A stretch of DNA of 64,000 nucleotides from Tetmemena sp. SeJ-2015 (GCA_027382625.1 JAJKFJ010022509.1:62001-126000), one strand, 5' to 3'. Shown: positions 46,405 through 55,416, counted from the stretch's first letter. Made by a program: numbers and translations. Notes: generated from the letters alone by a model not told the origin.

Positions 46405-47370
46405 TTAATTGCGCAGCAAACGCCGAAGAGCGGCCGCGATGGTGGAGGTGGTGGGACGATGCGACTTCCAGAGATTCGGATGGTACGGGATTGGCGTGTC
46501 CTTGGAGTTCAGCCGCATCGGTGGTGCGTCCAGCAGATGGAAGCCATCCGTGGTGACGCGAGCGATGATTTCCGCCGTGACGCCGCCCCAAGGGAAGGCC
46601 TCGCCAAGGGCCAGCAAGCGCCCGGTGCGGGCGACGGAGGCGAGAATGGTGTCCGTGTCCATGGGCTTCACGGAGCGAAGGTCGACAACTTCGATCTGAT
46701 AACCATCGAGCTGCAGCTCCTCTGCGGCGCGCAGAGCTTCATGCACCATGGCGCTGTACGTCACGATGGTGGCGTGGCGACCCGGACGTGCGATGCGCGC
46801 CTTGCCGATGGGCAGCTCGCGGTCGCCGATCTGGTCGGCCTTGAGATGGTAGTAGAGAAACTTGTGCTCGCAGAAGATGACGGGGTCGTTCAGCTTCACG
46901 CTGTCCAGCAGCATCCAGTAGGCATCCTCCACAGTGGCAGGCGTCACGATCACCAGACCGGGATAGTGCGCATAGATGGCCTCCATGGACTGGCTGTGAA
47001 ACGGGCCGCTGCCAGCCGTTCCGCCGGAGGGCAGGCGGATGGTGATGGGGCACGGCACGTTCGTGCGCCAGTAGAGCGTGGCCGCCTGATTGACGATCTG
47101 ATTGAAGCCGATGGAGGAAAAATCGGCGAACTGCATCTCAATGATGGGCCGGGCACCCTCCACTGCCGCGCCTATGGCCATGCCGACCATCGCGTCTTCG
47201 CTGATGGGGGCATCAAAAACACGGTTGGGAAATTCCTTGCTGAGGTTCTTTGTGGCTTTGAACGCGCCGCCGAAAGTGGCGATGTCCTGACCGTAGAGGA
47301 AGACAGAGGGATCTTCCCGCAGGGCCTCATACTGGGCCTCTCGAATGGCTTCGAGGTAAGTGATGCTCAT
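46405..47370 (-). CDS. 2-oxoacid dehydrogenase E1 component, beta subunit
   Basis: The 321-aa subunit completes the thiamine-pyrophosphate-dependent decarboxylase with E1-alpha. Family blocks are YLEAIREAQYEALREDPSVF, VFDAPISEDAMVGMAIGAAV, FADFSSIGFNQIVNQAATLY, LPSGGTAGSGPFHSQSMEAI and a C-terminal VDLRSVKPMDTDTI. Its start overlaps the E1-alpha stop by 4 nt (ATGA), showing translational coupling, and it is 30 nt upstream of E2. Confidence 0.94.
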   Translation of the reverse strand: MSITYLEAIREAQYEALREDPSVFLYGQDIATFGGAFKATKNLSKEFPNRVFDAPISEDAMVGMAIGAAVEGARPIIEMQFADFSSIGFNQIVNQAATLYWRTNVPCPITIRLPSGGTAGSGPFHSQSMEAIYAHYPGLVIVTPATVEDAYWMLLDSVKLNDPVIFCEHKFLYYHLKADQIGDRELPIGKARIARPGRHATIVTYSAMVHEALRAAEELQLDGYQIEVVDLRSVKPMDTDTILASVARTGRLLALGEAFPWGGVTAEIIARVTTDGFHLLDAPPMRLNSKDTPIPYHPNLWKSHRPTTSTIAAALRRLLRN

Positions 47371-48413
47371 GCTTCGTGCTGTCCCTCCACAAGCTCAGCG
47401 CAGGACAGGGCCTGCCAGTTTTCTTTGAAGGGATCAGGAGCTGGTTCTTTGGACACTTTGGAAACGGTTTGGTCGACGTTGCGGCGCACCTCTTCATTGA
47501 GCTCGCGCAGATCGGCAGAAGACATCCAGCCGCGATCACGGGCGAAATCTTCGGCCACCTGGAGACAGTCGCGTGCGGATGGGCCCTGCCGCTTGGTATC
47601 AGGAATGTAGGAGGCGTCATCGTGCTCGCCATGCCCGGCCAGGCGCAGCAGCGTGCCCACGATCATCTGCGGACCACCGCCTGCGCGTGCCCTCTCGACG
47701 GCAGCCCGGAAGGCTTTCAAACAGGAGGCGAGATCCGTGGCGTCCACCGTCACGCCTTCGATGCCGTAGCCCGCCGCACGATCCACCAGATTCTCACAAG
47801 CATACTGGCGGGTATTAGGCGTGGAGTAGGCGTACTGATTGTTCGCGATGCTCACAATAATGGGCAGCTTTTCCACCGCCGCCATGTTCAGACCTTCGTG
47901 GAATGCACCGGTGGATGTGCCGCCATCGCCAATGCTGGTGGCGCCGATGCTGTCGGCCAAAGTGCCTGCCAGACGCCGGGCAAAGAGCCCGCCCGCCACG
48001 ACTGAAAGCAGGCTGCCCAGGTGACTGATCATGGCCATGTGCCCTTCTTTAGGACGCCCACGGTGAATATTGCCATCCCGTCCACGCATCGGGCCGGTGA
48101 CGGCTCCCAGATAAGTGCGCACGGTGTCAATGATCGGCTCGCCAAAGGCAATGCGGCCTGCCTGGTCACGGATCAGGGGGCCGTAGATGTCCCGGCCCTT
48201 CCGAAGTTGGACGCCCAGTGCGGCGCTGAAAGCCTCCTGGCCTTTACCCAGGTAGACCCCGCCGACGATACGACCGCCCGCCCGATAGAGCGAACCAAGC
48301 TTTTCTTCCAACACCCGGGACAGCAACATGTGCTGGTAGGTGAGGAGAAATTGATCGCGAAAATCGGCTGTCAGGTCGGTTTCGACGCAGTTAATCGGTG
48401 AAGCTAGTGCCAC
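47367..48413 (-). CDS. 2-oxoacid dehydrogenase E1 component, alpha subunit
   Basis: The 348-aa subunit binds thiamine pyrophosphate. The TPP motif is GDGGTSTGAFHEGLNMAAVE near residues 180-200, followed by LPIIVSIANNQYAYSTP. The start codon is GTG at 48413. It heads a probable operon E1-alpha, E1-beta, E2, folate cyclo-ligase, prmC. No E3 (lipoamide dehydrogenase) gene lies in the window. Resemblance is to the heterotetrameric E1 type used for pyruvate, acetoin or branched-chain acids. Confidence 0.93.
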   Translation of the reverse strand: MALASPINCVETDLTADFRDQFLLTYQHMLLSRVLEEKLGSLYRAGGRIVGGVYLGKGQEAFSAALGVQLRKGRDIYGPLIRDQAGRIAFGEPIIDTVRTYLGAVTGPMRGRDGNIHRGRPKEGHMAMISHLGSLLSVVAGGLFARRLAGTLADSIGATSIGDGGTSTGAFHEGLNMAAVEKLPIIVSIANNQYAYSTPNTRQYACENLVDRAAGYGIEGVTVDATDLASCLKAFRAAVERARAGGGPQMIVGTLLRLAGHGEHDDASYIPDTKRQGPSARDCLQVAEDFARDRGWMSSADLRELNEEVRRNVDQTVSKVSKEPAPDPFKENWQALSCAELVEGQHEA

Positions 48414-48638
48414 GAGGTATATTTGGTATCAAGCGCAGCAGTTTCGTCAATAGCGTCGCGGTAAGGAATCCGCTACTTTCGCAGAAATTTTAACGCATGT
48501 GGCATCCGTCCAGCTCTCCCTGTGACAGTTAGTTTTTAAGATTTTGAGTGACAACAGTAAGGCATTTGAATAAAATACCTTGAAATTTCAATAACACAGT
48601 GCAATTTTAATAAACTAATCCTAATTTTTTAGAATTCC

Positions 48639-49202
48639 ATGGAATCACTCATTGCCACTGCAGCTGCTGATCCCGCATTCTCAGGCTTCCAGCTTCAAAG
48701 CTATGGAAGCTTGGTGCTGCCGGATCATCCCATCCGCTTTGGGTTTCAGGTGGACATCGTCCCTGACAACTGCCCCACGAGTATTCTGTTCGGCCTCGTC
48801 AGCCGCGATCCCGTCAATGGTGGCCATGCGGCCAAGACTGCGGGGTTTGCCGTGCGCGTGGATCTGGAAATGCGCGAAGTCTGGGATGCACTGAACAGCA
48901 GTGGTCTCGTCGGCTGGGTGGAGCACCCCAAAGGACTCGCCGGTTTCACGGACGAAGAACCTCTTCTTTTAGGATGGGAAATCGAATATCACGGTAATGC
49001 CTTGATTCCCAAGCTCGTGGTGGCGGATCAGCAGTGGCTCTATCCCGCCATCCAGTGCCCGCATCCCATGGTCATGGAGACCGTGATCGGCTGGGAGGGC
49101 GAATGGGAGCGTGACCCAAGGGCCACCTTCCTGCACCCGGCCCTCTGGCGCGAGCAGCTCCCCATGCACTCAGCCCAGCAGCCCGAGGCCATGGCGGCTT
49201 AG
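48639..49202 (+). CDS. Hypothetical protein, 187 aa
   Basis: I do not recognise this protein. It is soluble, with no signal peptide or membrane helix, and rich in Trp, His and Pro in the second half (WLYPAIQCPHPMVMETVIGW). It starts after an AT-rich 225-nt stretch (48414-48638) that likely holds its promoter and that of the divergent E1-alpha gene. It is followed 91 nt later by hldD. Confidence 0.6.
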   Translation: MESLIATAAADPAFSGFQLQSYGSLVLPDHPIRFGFQVDIVPDNCPTSILFGLVSRDPVNGGHAAKTAGFAVRVDLEMREVWDALNSSGLVGWVEHPKGLAGFTDEEPLLLGWEIEYHGNALIPKLVVADQQWLYPAIQCPHPMVMETVIGWEGEWERDPRATFLHPALWREQLPMHSAQQPEAMAA

Positions 49203-49293
49203 ACCCTTCATTCTCAAAGGGATCTTTCGGAGAACCAGGCAATCTCAAGCTCCGGCTTGAATCCCGGCGTTTTTCCCGTTACCAGACGGGCTC

Positions 49294-50304
49294 ATGAAAA
49301 ACACGGAAAGTCGCATCCTCATCACCGGCGGAGCCGGATTCATCGGCAGCGCCCTCGTCTGGGAGCTGAACCGCCGGGGCTGCGAAAACATCGTCGTCTG
49401 CGACCGCCTGAGCACCGACGAAAAGTGGAAGAACCTCGTCCCGCTCAAATTTGCCGACTACATCGACGGCAACGACCTCCTGCAGGCCGTGCTGCACAAC
49501 CCCGGCAAGCTCGGCCATTTTGACCACGTCCTCCACCTCGGCGCATGCTCCGCCACCACCGAGCGCGACGCCGACTACCTGATGCGGAACAACTACGAGT
49601 TCACCAAGCAGCTCTGCCAGTGGTCGCTCGCCAATCAGACCCGCTTTGTCTACGCCTCCTCAGCCGCCACCTACGGGGACGGCGCCCACGGCATGGACGA
49701 CCAGATGCCCGACATCCACGCCCTGCGCCCGCTGAACATGTACGGGTACTCCAAGCACCTCTTCGACCTCCACGCCCGGCGCGAAGGCTGGCTGCCCAAC
49801 ATCGTCGGCCTCAAGTACTTCAACGTCTATGGCCCCAACGAGGACCACAAGGCCGACATGCGCAGCCTCGTGCACAAGGCCTGCGGCCAGATCCTCGCCA
49901 CCGGCAAAGTCCAGCTCTTCAAATCCCACCGCCCCGACTACAAGGACGGCGAGCAGATGCGCGACTTCCTCTATGTGAAGGATGCCATTCGCATGACCCT
50001 CCACCTGGCCGAAACCCCGAGCGCCGGCGGCCTCTTCAACCTCGGCTCCGGCGAAGCCCACACCTGGGTCGAACTCGCCACCGCCATCTTCACCGCCCTG
50101 GGCAAGCAGCCGAACATCGAGTTCATCGACATGCCCGAGCACCTGCAGTCCAAGTACCAGTACTACACCTGCGCCGACATCACCAAACTGCGCGGCTCAG
50201 GGTTTAAGACGGAGATCACCCCGCTGGCTGAAGCCGTGCGGGATTACGTGCAGGGCTACCTCGTGCCAGACAAGCGGCTGGGAGATGAAGAGGTGGGTGG
50301 ATGA
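49294..50304 (+). CDS. hldD: ADP-L-glycero-D-manno-heptose-6-epimerase
   Basis: HldD inverts carbon 6 of ADP-D-glycero-D-manno-heptose to make the heptose of the LPS inner core. The 336-aa short-chain dehydrogenase has the NAD motif ITGGAGFIGSALVWEL and the catalytic tyrosine-lysine in MYGYSKHLFD. The family-specific block is LKYFNVYGPNEDHK, followed by HKACGQILATGKVQLFKSHR. With waaA this shows that the organism makes a heptose/Kdo core. Confidence 0.94.
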   Translation: MKNTESRILITGGAGFIGSALVWELNRRGCENIVVCDRLSTDEKWKNLVPLKFADYIDGNDLLQAVLHNPGKLGHFDHVLHLGACSATTERDADYLMRNNYEFTKQLCQWSLANQTRFVYASSAATYGDGAHGMDDQMPDIHALRPLNMYGYSKHLFDLHARREGWLPNIVGLKYFNVYGPNEDHKADMRSLVHKACGQILATGKVQLFKSHRPDYKDGEQMRDFLYVKDAIRMTLHLAETPSAGGLFNLGSGEAHTWVELATAIFTALGKQPNIEFIDMPEHLQSKYQYYTCADITKLRGSGFKTEITPLAEAVRDYVQGYLVPDKRLGDEEVGG

Positions 50305-50361
50305 AGAATCTCGAAGCCACGCGCGATCAGCTAGCTGCAGCACGTAGTTGAGCCCCCAAGG

Positions 50362-50703
50362 TCAGAGTGCATCACACAACCTCTCCATTCCATACTGGCG
50401 AAATTGCGCGAGAATATCAGGGTCTGTGCCGCAGTAACGGATAGCCTCAACACAAGAGGCACATGCAGCTTCGACGACACGCGCCAGCTCGTCTGGCGTC
50501 TCCGGCTGGCGCTCCACTCGGCAATGGTTAGGACAACCTGTGCAACCGCCTTTCTGAAATCCTGCATCCCAAGTGATGTTCTGCGGCGCAGTCTTCGGAG
50601 GGAGGGAGCAAAGAATGCACTGGTCCTTAACGACGTAAAATGCTCCGTGCGCGTTGTCAGGCTCACGCTCGAACTTCGGAGTGACTAATGGATCATCGCG
50701 CAT
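50362..50703 (-). CDS. Small Cys-rich, ferredoxin-like protein
   Basis: The 113-aa protein holds ten cysteines, arranged as CxLC near residue 29, CTGCPNHC near residues 54-61, CASC near 81-84 and a lone Cys near 90. The layout FYVVKDQCILCSLPP followed by a second Cys cluster suggests an iron-sulfur or zinc site like those of small ferredoxin-like proteins. I cannot match it to a known family with confidence. Confidence 0.5.
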   Translation of the reverse strand: MRDDPLVTPKFEREPDNAHGAFYVVKDQCILCSLPPKTAPQNITWDAGFQKGGCTGCPNHCRVERQPETPDELARVVEAACASCVEAIRYCGTDPDILAQFRQYGMERLCDAL

Positions 50704-50764
50704 GAAGTTTGGTGTGAGCTAATGGCAACCGGAGCACGCTGGCCGAGTTCGCTACGGTGCATGT

Positions 50765-51343
50765 TTAAATGGTTGGCTCATAGTCTGGAAGATTCTTGGA
50801 TACCAATTCTGCCGTCGGCCATCTCTGAAGTGTCGAAACCACACACGGCAAAGCATCCGAGAATCGTCCGGCAACATCCATCTCTCCTGGCAGCCTCGGT
50901 GTGTACGCCAAGCGCTCCACTGGCGGGCAAAAATCTGTCGTTATGTCCCCTCTGTTGCCGCGCGGGTCAATTCGATACCAACCGTGCCGCTGGAGATGAA
51001 CAGCGACCAAGCCGTGGAGGCAAAAGGCGGAGCCTTCACTGGCGAGGGACAATCGCTGGTAACACAGTGCCGCGGGAATCCCCCGGGCACGAAGTAACGC
51101 GGTCAGCAAATGGCTTTTGGCGTAGCAAAAGCCTGCACGATTTAGCAACACATCGGACGCAATGCAGGTGACAACAGAAATCTGGTGGTCAGAGCTGTGT
51201 CTCACATAATCGCGCACCCAGAAAAAGCACCGCCGGGCAATCTCCTCATCGCTGGCCGCATCCCCAGCAATCTCGGCTCCTGCGGCAACGATGGAAGCAG
51301 AAGCACTGTCGATGACAGATGTGGGTTGTAGAAACTCAATCAT
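50765..51343 (-). CDS. Transglutaminase-like cysteine protein
   Basis: The 192-aa protein has the transglutaminase/protease core triad. The candidate nucleophile is in LNRAGFCYAKSHLLTALLRA, the histidine is in CLHGLVAVHL, and the aspartate is in WYRIDPRG. Such single-domain proteins act as amidases, proteases or transferases. No export signal is seen. Its role here is unknown. It shares strand with the Cys-rich gene 61 nt downstream. Confidence 0.78.
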   Translation of the reverse strand: MIEFLQPTSVIDSASASIVAAGAEIAGDAASDEEIARRCFFWVRDYVRHSSDHQISVVTCIASDVLLNRAGFCYAKSHLLTALLRARGIPAALCYQRLSLASEGSAFCLHGLVAVHLQRHGWYRIDPRGNRGDITTDFCPPVERLAYTPRLPGEMDVAGRFSDALPCVVSTLQRWPTAELVSKNLPDYEPTI

Positions 51344-51531
51344 GTGTTGAAGCCGCTAACGTCCTAGATCCACGGACAGCAGACGGTAAGTATCGATGAT
51401 ACGACAGATGCCATACGAGCCTTTACCTGCATCCGTTTTATTCGTCTTTGAATGGGTTGGCATTCATTGATCAGTCATCTGGGGTGTACGCCCCATTGTG
51501 GTTCACACCATTCGCCCGTCAGTGAGATCCT

Positions 51532-51909
51532 ATGTCAGACAAAATCAAAAAGCGGTTCGGAATTTGGATGGACACTCATCACGCAACCATTATCGGCTAC
51601 GATGCCGCCGCCGCCGTGTTCACCGTCCTTGGTCACGCCAAGAATCCAGGTCCGGGCTCCAACTCGAGCGAGAATGCGGCGAACCACCTCGAAATCACCC
51701 TGGTCCACAAGTTCTTCAAAGAGATCGACCACCACCTGGTAAACGCGGATGAGATCCACATCACCGGCAGCGGCACGATCCAGGAGCAATTCGTCCACCA
51801 CCTCGCCGAAACGCCCCAGTTCAAAAAGACGGTCGTTACCCAAAGCACCTCCAATCCGATGAGTGATGAGAAGTTGGTCGAGTTCGTGACCCACCATTTC
51901 AAGAACTAG
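51532..51909 (+). CDS. Small eRF1-like protein
   Basis: The 125-aa soluble protein begins KKRFGIWMDTHHATIIGYD and ends with EIHITGSGTIQEQFVHHLAE and then VTQSTSNPMSDEKLVEFVTH. This pattern resembles the central domain of eRF1/Pelota-type proteins found as short stand-alone proteins in several bacterial phyla. The GGQ motif is absent, so release-factor activity is not expected. It is monocistronic in a patch of small accessory genes. Confidence 0.6.
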   Translation: MSDKIKKRFGIWMDTHHATIIGYDAAAAVFTVLGHAKNPGPGSNSSENAANHLEITLVHKFFKEIDHHLVNADEIHITGSGTIQEQFVHHLAETPQFKKTVVTQSTSNPMSDEKLVEFVTHHFKN

Positions 51910-51981
51910 AGAACCATCCTCGAACGGTTCACCGCAGCGCCTGCTTGGGCGTTGCGGCTGTCATTTCTGGGCCTTTGCCGC

Positions 51982-52233
51982 CTATGGGAGATCGCAGACC
52001 TCCATGCCTTGAATCAAGTCCTGCTCAAAAGCAAAACGATGAACCACGCGTTCATTGGCAAGAAGGGTTCCAGCCCTGTCCCGCACGACCTGATGCACCT
52101 CGACCAGAATCCGTCCATCGTCCGCCGGGTGAAAAGCCAGCGGCTCCACATTTGGACCGATCTCGCTCCACTGCTCCATCAAGTAACCGCGCATCTCTGC
52201 AGGCCTACGGACAAACCACCTTTGAACGCCCAC
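51982..52233 (-). pseudogene. Truncated NTF2/SnoaL-like protein remnant
   Basis: About 83 codons on the minus strand encode the second half of a SnoaL-like domain: YLMEQWSEIGPNVEPLAFHP, VHQVVRDRAGTLLANERVVH, then HRFAFEQDLIQGMEV. The N-terminal half (first helix and strand) is missing in this frame and I could not find it further upstream, where trpA begins. I read it as a 5'-truncated gene. The rest of 51910-52356 has no other gene. Confidence 0.5.
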
Positions 52234-52356
52234 CGCCAGGCCGTGTCTGGCAGCCCGCTGACCACGAAGACAGCCTCCAATGCAGCCTATTTTTGGATTC
52301 CCGGGGGCATTCCGGCAGTCGACAGCGGGCCTTTGGCATGCTAAACACCACGCCCC

Positions 52357-53169
52357 ATGTCAGCCCCAACCAATCGTCTCGACGCCCGTTTTGCCCAGCT
52401 TCGCACTCAGAAGAAGAAGGCATTCGTAGCCTATGTCTGCGCCGGGGATCCCACGCTGGATGCCACCATCGACATCGTTCTGGCCCTGGAGCGTGCGGGC
52501 GCGGATGTCGTCGAGCTGGGCGTCCCCTTCTCCGACCCGCTGGCGGACGGCGTGGTCAATCAGCTGGCAGCAGACCGTGCGCTGAAGGCTGGAGCCTCCA
52601 CACCGAAGGTGCTGGAGATGATCAAGAAGCTGCGCACGCAGTCCCAGGTGCCGCTGGTGCTATTCACTTACCTCAATCCCGTCTACACCTACGGTTACGA
52701 GCGCTTCCACATTGATGCCGCTGCGGCCGGGGCCGATGGCGTGCTGGTGCTGGACCTTCCGCCGGATGAGGTCGCGCAGAATGCAGAGCTCAAGCCAACG
52801 CCTGAACTGCGCCACATCCAGCTCATCGCCCCGACATCCTCGACCGAACGCATCACCAGCATCGCCAAGAGCGCTGAAGGCTTCGTCTATTACGTGAGCC
52901 GCCTCGGCGTCACAGGCGCGCAGGTGGAAGTCGCCTCGGGCATCGCCGAGCAGGTGGCCATCATCCAGGCCGCCACGGACGTTCCGGTCTGCGTGGGCTT
53001 TGGTGTCTCGAATCCCGCCCAAGCCGCCGAGATCGCCAGCAAAGCCGATGGCGTCGTGGTCGGCAGCGCCATCGTAAAGTTGATTGAACAAAACGGTTCG
53101 TCCCCCGATTGCGCCGCGAAGGTGGAAGCCTTCGTGAAGCCCCTCGTGGACGCCGTCAAAGCCCTCTGA
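52357..53169 (+). CDS. trpA: Tryptophan synthase alpha chain
   Basis: TrpA cleaves indole-3-glycerol phosphate to indole, which TrpB turns into tryptophan. The 270-aa TIM barrel has the catalytic glutamate in VVELGVPFSDPLADG and the catalytic aspartate in GADGVLVLDLPPDE. Phosphate-binding blocks are YYVSRLGVTGAQ and VGFGVSNPAQA. No trpB is adjacent in this window. It is 10 nt upstream of dapF. Confidence 0.95.
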   Translation: MSAPTNRLDARFAQLRTQKKKAFVAYVCAGDPTLDATIDIVLALERAGADVVELGVPFSDPLADGVVNQLAADRALKAGASTPKVLEMIKKLRTQSQVPLVLFTYLNPVYTYGYERFHIDAAAAGADGVLVLDLPPDEVAQNAELKPTPELRHIQLIAPTSSTERITSIAKSAEGFVYYVSRLGVTGAQVEVASGIAEQVAIIQAATDVPVCVGFGVSNPAQAAEIASKADGVVVGSAIVKLIEQNGSSPDCAAKVEAFVKPLVDAVKAL

Positions 53170-53179
53170 TTTTCCTCCT

Positions 53180-53992
53180 ATGACTCTCTCATTCACCAAA
53201 ATGAACGGCGCCGGCAATGACTTCGTCATGCTGGACAATCGCGACCTTTCCATCGCGCTGACCAAAGAGCAGATCGAAAAGCTCTGCGACCGCCATCGCG
53301 GCATCGGGGCTGATGGCCTCCTCTGCGTCGAACCCGCCACGGCGGACGGCGACTTCAAAATGCGCTACTACAACGCCGACGGCGGCGAGGCCGAGATGTG
53401 CGGCAATGGCGCGCGCTGCTTTGGCCGTTTCGTGAATCATCTGCACGGCGACACGCTCACCAAGATCCGCTTTGAGACCCTCGCCGGCATCATCTCCGCC
53501 GAGTTCGAAGGCGGTCACGTGCGCATCAACATGAGCGCCCCGCACAACCTCAAGCTCTCCCAGCACCTCGAAGTCTCCGGGGCCGGACTGACCGTGCACA
53601 GCGTGAACACCGGCGTGCCGCACGCCGTGGTGATGGTGGACGATCTGGAAGCTGTGCCCGTGCGCGAGTGGGGTGCATCTCTGCGCTACCATGAAGCCTT
53701 CAAGCCGAAGGGCACCAATGCGAACTTCGCCAAGGTCATCGCCCCCGGCAGCATCGCCATCCGCACCTATGAGCGCGGAGTGGAAGACGAAACCCTCGCC
53801 TGCGGCACCGGCATGGTCGCCTGCGCCCTGATTTATCACGAACTCACCGGCGAGCCCAGCCCCATCAGCGTCCTCGTCAAAGGCGGCGACACCCTCAAAG
53901 TCGGCTTCGAAGAGCCCGACAAGAGCGAGTACACCAATGTGACCCTGTTTGGCCCGGCGGACTTTGTGTTTACAGGGAGCGTCTCGATTTGA
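53180..53992 (+). CDS. dapF: Diaminopimelate epimerase
   Basis: DapF converts LL- to meso-diaminopimelate for lysine and peptidoglycan. The 270-aa protein has both catalytic cysteines, in EMCGNGARCFGRF and ETLACGTGMVACAL, and the starting motif FTKMNGAGNDFVMLDNRD. The leader TTTTCCTCCT precedes the ATG. It is separated from dapA by an inserted four-helix-bundle cassette. Confidence 0.96.
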   Translation: MTLSFTKMNGAGNDFVMLDNRDLSIALTKEQIEKLCDRHRGIGADGLLCVEPATADGDFKMRYYNADGGEAEMCGNGARCFGRFVNHLHGDTLTKIRFETLAGIISAEFEGGHVRINMSAPHNLKLSQHLEVSGAGLTVHSVNTGVPHAVVMVDDLEAVPVREWGASLRYHEAFKPKGTNANFAKVIAPGSIAIRTYERGVEDETLACGTGMVACALIYHELTGEPSPISVLVKGGDTLKVGFEEPDKSEYTNVTLFGPADFVFTGSVSI

Positions 53993-54007
53993 AGAGAACT
54001 CCCTGAG

Positions 54008-54497
54008 ACTGAAAATTGAGAACTGAAAACTGGGAACTGAAAATTGCATGAGTGTGCAGAAGTTGTCGTTGGCCCTGGCGGACGAGATGGAAGAGCGGTT
54101 CCTGGAGTTTGCGGCGCGTATTTGCGCCTTGGTGGAGGCGCTGCCGGACACCAAGACCGGCAGGCACATCTCCGGGCAGCTTATCCGCTGTGGCACCTCT
54201 CCAGCCCCCAATTACGCCGAAGCCTGCGCGGCAGAAAGCCGTAATGACTTCACCCACAAACTCGGCATTGTGCTGAAGGAGCTGCGTGAAACTCGCGTCT
54301 GGCTGAAGCTGTCAGTTAAGACGGCCACCATGAAAACCTCCCGCCTTAATCCGCTGATCGATGAATGCACCGAACTGATGAACATCATCGGCAAATCCAT
54401 CGTGACTGCCAAATCCAACTCACCCGCTAAAAAGATCCGCTAATCCCTGCGGGTGCCACAATTTCCAATTTTCAGTTTTCAATTCTCAGTTTTCAGT
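54008..54497 (+). mobile_element. 490-bp cassette with 39-nt inverted ends around a four-helix-bundle gene
   Basis: The ends (54008-54046 and 54459-54497) are inverted repeats matching at 33 of 39 positions, each built from repeats of an ACTGAAAA-like word. The only gene inside starts 2 nt after the left arm. It lies between dapF and dapA, which would otherwise be about 45 nt apart. This is the architecture of a small transposable or mobilisable unit, but no transposase is present. Confidence 0.65.
54048..54443 (+). CDS. Four-helix-bundle protein (23S rRNA intervening-sequence family)
   Basis: The 131-aa protein is all-helical and fits the family first known from intervening sequences in 23S rRNA. 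Markers are SGQLIRCGTSPAPNYAEACA, AESRNDFTHKLGIVLKELRE and TRVWLK. Here it is not in an rRNA gene but alone between dapF and dapA, inside inverted repeats. Its biochemical role is unknown in the family. Start at 54048 is fixed by the preceding repeat arm. Confidence 0.88.
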   Translation: MSVQKLSLALADEMEERFLEFAARICALVEALPDTKTGRHISGQLIRCGTSPAPNYAEACAAESRNDFTHKLGIVLKELRETRVWLKLSVKTATMKTSRLNPLIDECTELMNIIGKSIVTAKSNSPAKKIR

Positions 54498-54526
54498 CCG
54501 AAACACTCTTTTCTTCCCATCCCCTT

Positions 54527-55405
54527 ATGTTCGCCGGAACCCACACCGCTATCGTCACCCCTTTTCGCAACGGCCAAGTCGATGAAGCCGCCCTCAAATC
54601 GATCATCGACTTCCAGTTCGACAACGGTGTGACGGGTGTTGTCCCCTGCGGCACCACTGGGGAGTCCCCCACGCTGGATCACGAAGAGCACACCCGCGTG
54701 GTGAAGCTGACCGTCGAGCTCTCCAAAGGACGTGGCGTGGTGATGGCTGGCACCGGATCGAACTCCACCCGTGAGGCCATCGAGCTCACGCAGGAAGCCG
54801 AGGCGGCAGGAGCCACCGCATCACTGCAAGTCGCGCCCTATTATAACAAGCCCACCCCGGAAGGCCTGTACCAGCATTTCAAAGCCATTGCCGACAACAC
54901 GAAGCTTCCTCTCATGCTTTACAGCATCCCCGGACGCTGCGGCATTGAAATCGGTCTGGATGTTCTCGTCCGCCTCGCGGAAAACTGCCCCAACATCCGC
55001 TCCATCAAGGAAGCCGGCGGCAATCCTGAGCGCGTCAGCCAGATGAAGCAGATCCTTCCTGCGGACTTCGAGATCATGTCGGGCGACGACGGCCTCACCC
55101 TGCCCTTCATGTCCGTGGGCGGCGTGGGCATTGTGAGCGTGGCGGGGAACATCATTCCAAAGCAGATCAGCGAGATGGTACAGCTGGCGCTGAAGGGCGA
55201 CTACGTCTCCGCGCTGAAGATCCACACGAAGTACTACCCGCTCTTTGCCGCCTTCCTGAAACTGTCCACCAACCCCATCCCGATCAAAACCGCGATGGCG
55301 CTGGCTGGCTACTGCACCGACGAGCTGCGCCTGCCGATGACCGGCATGGAGCCCGAGAAGGTCGCGGAGCTGAGCGCCACGATGAAGAAGCTGGGCATCA
55401 TCTAA
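54527..55405 (+). CDS. dapA: 4-hydroxy-tetrahydrodipicolinate synthase
   Basis: DapA condenses pyruvate with aspartate semialdehyde in lysine and diaminopimelate synthesis. The 292-aa barrel has GTHTAIVTPFRNG at the start, the pyruvate-binding GTTGES, and the catalytic lysine in NIRSIKEAGGNPE. The tyrosine is in VAPYYNKPTPEGLYQHF, followed by LMLYSIPGRCGIE. It is one member of a dapF-dapA pair split by the inserted cassette. Confidence 0.96.
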   Translation: MFAGTHTAIVTPFRNGQVDEAALKSIIDFQFDNGVTGVVPCGTTGESPTLDHEEHTRVVKLTVELSKGRGVVMAGTGSNSTREAIELTQEAEAAGATASLQVAPYYNKPTPEGLYQHFKAIADNTKLPLMLYSIPGRCGIEIGLDVLVRLAENCPNIRSIKEAGGNPERVSQMKQILPADFEIMSGDDGLTLPFMSVGGVGIVSVAGNIIPKQISEMVQLALKGDYVSALKIHTKYYPLFAAFLKLSTNPIPIKTAMALAGYCTDELRLPMTGMEPEKVAELSATMKKLGII

Positions 55406-55416
55406 AAACCAGCGCC

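Noticed and set aside
51945..52715. Open frame on the plus strand overlapping trpA
   Set aside because: It is out of frame with trpA, whose product is unmistakable, and is antisense to the SnoaL-like remnant.
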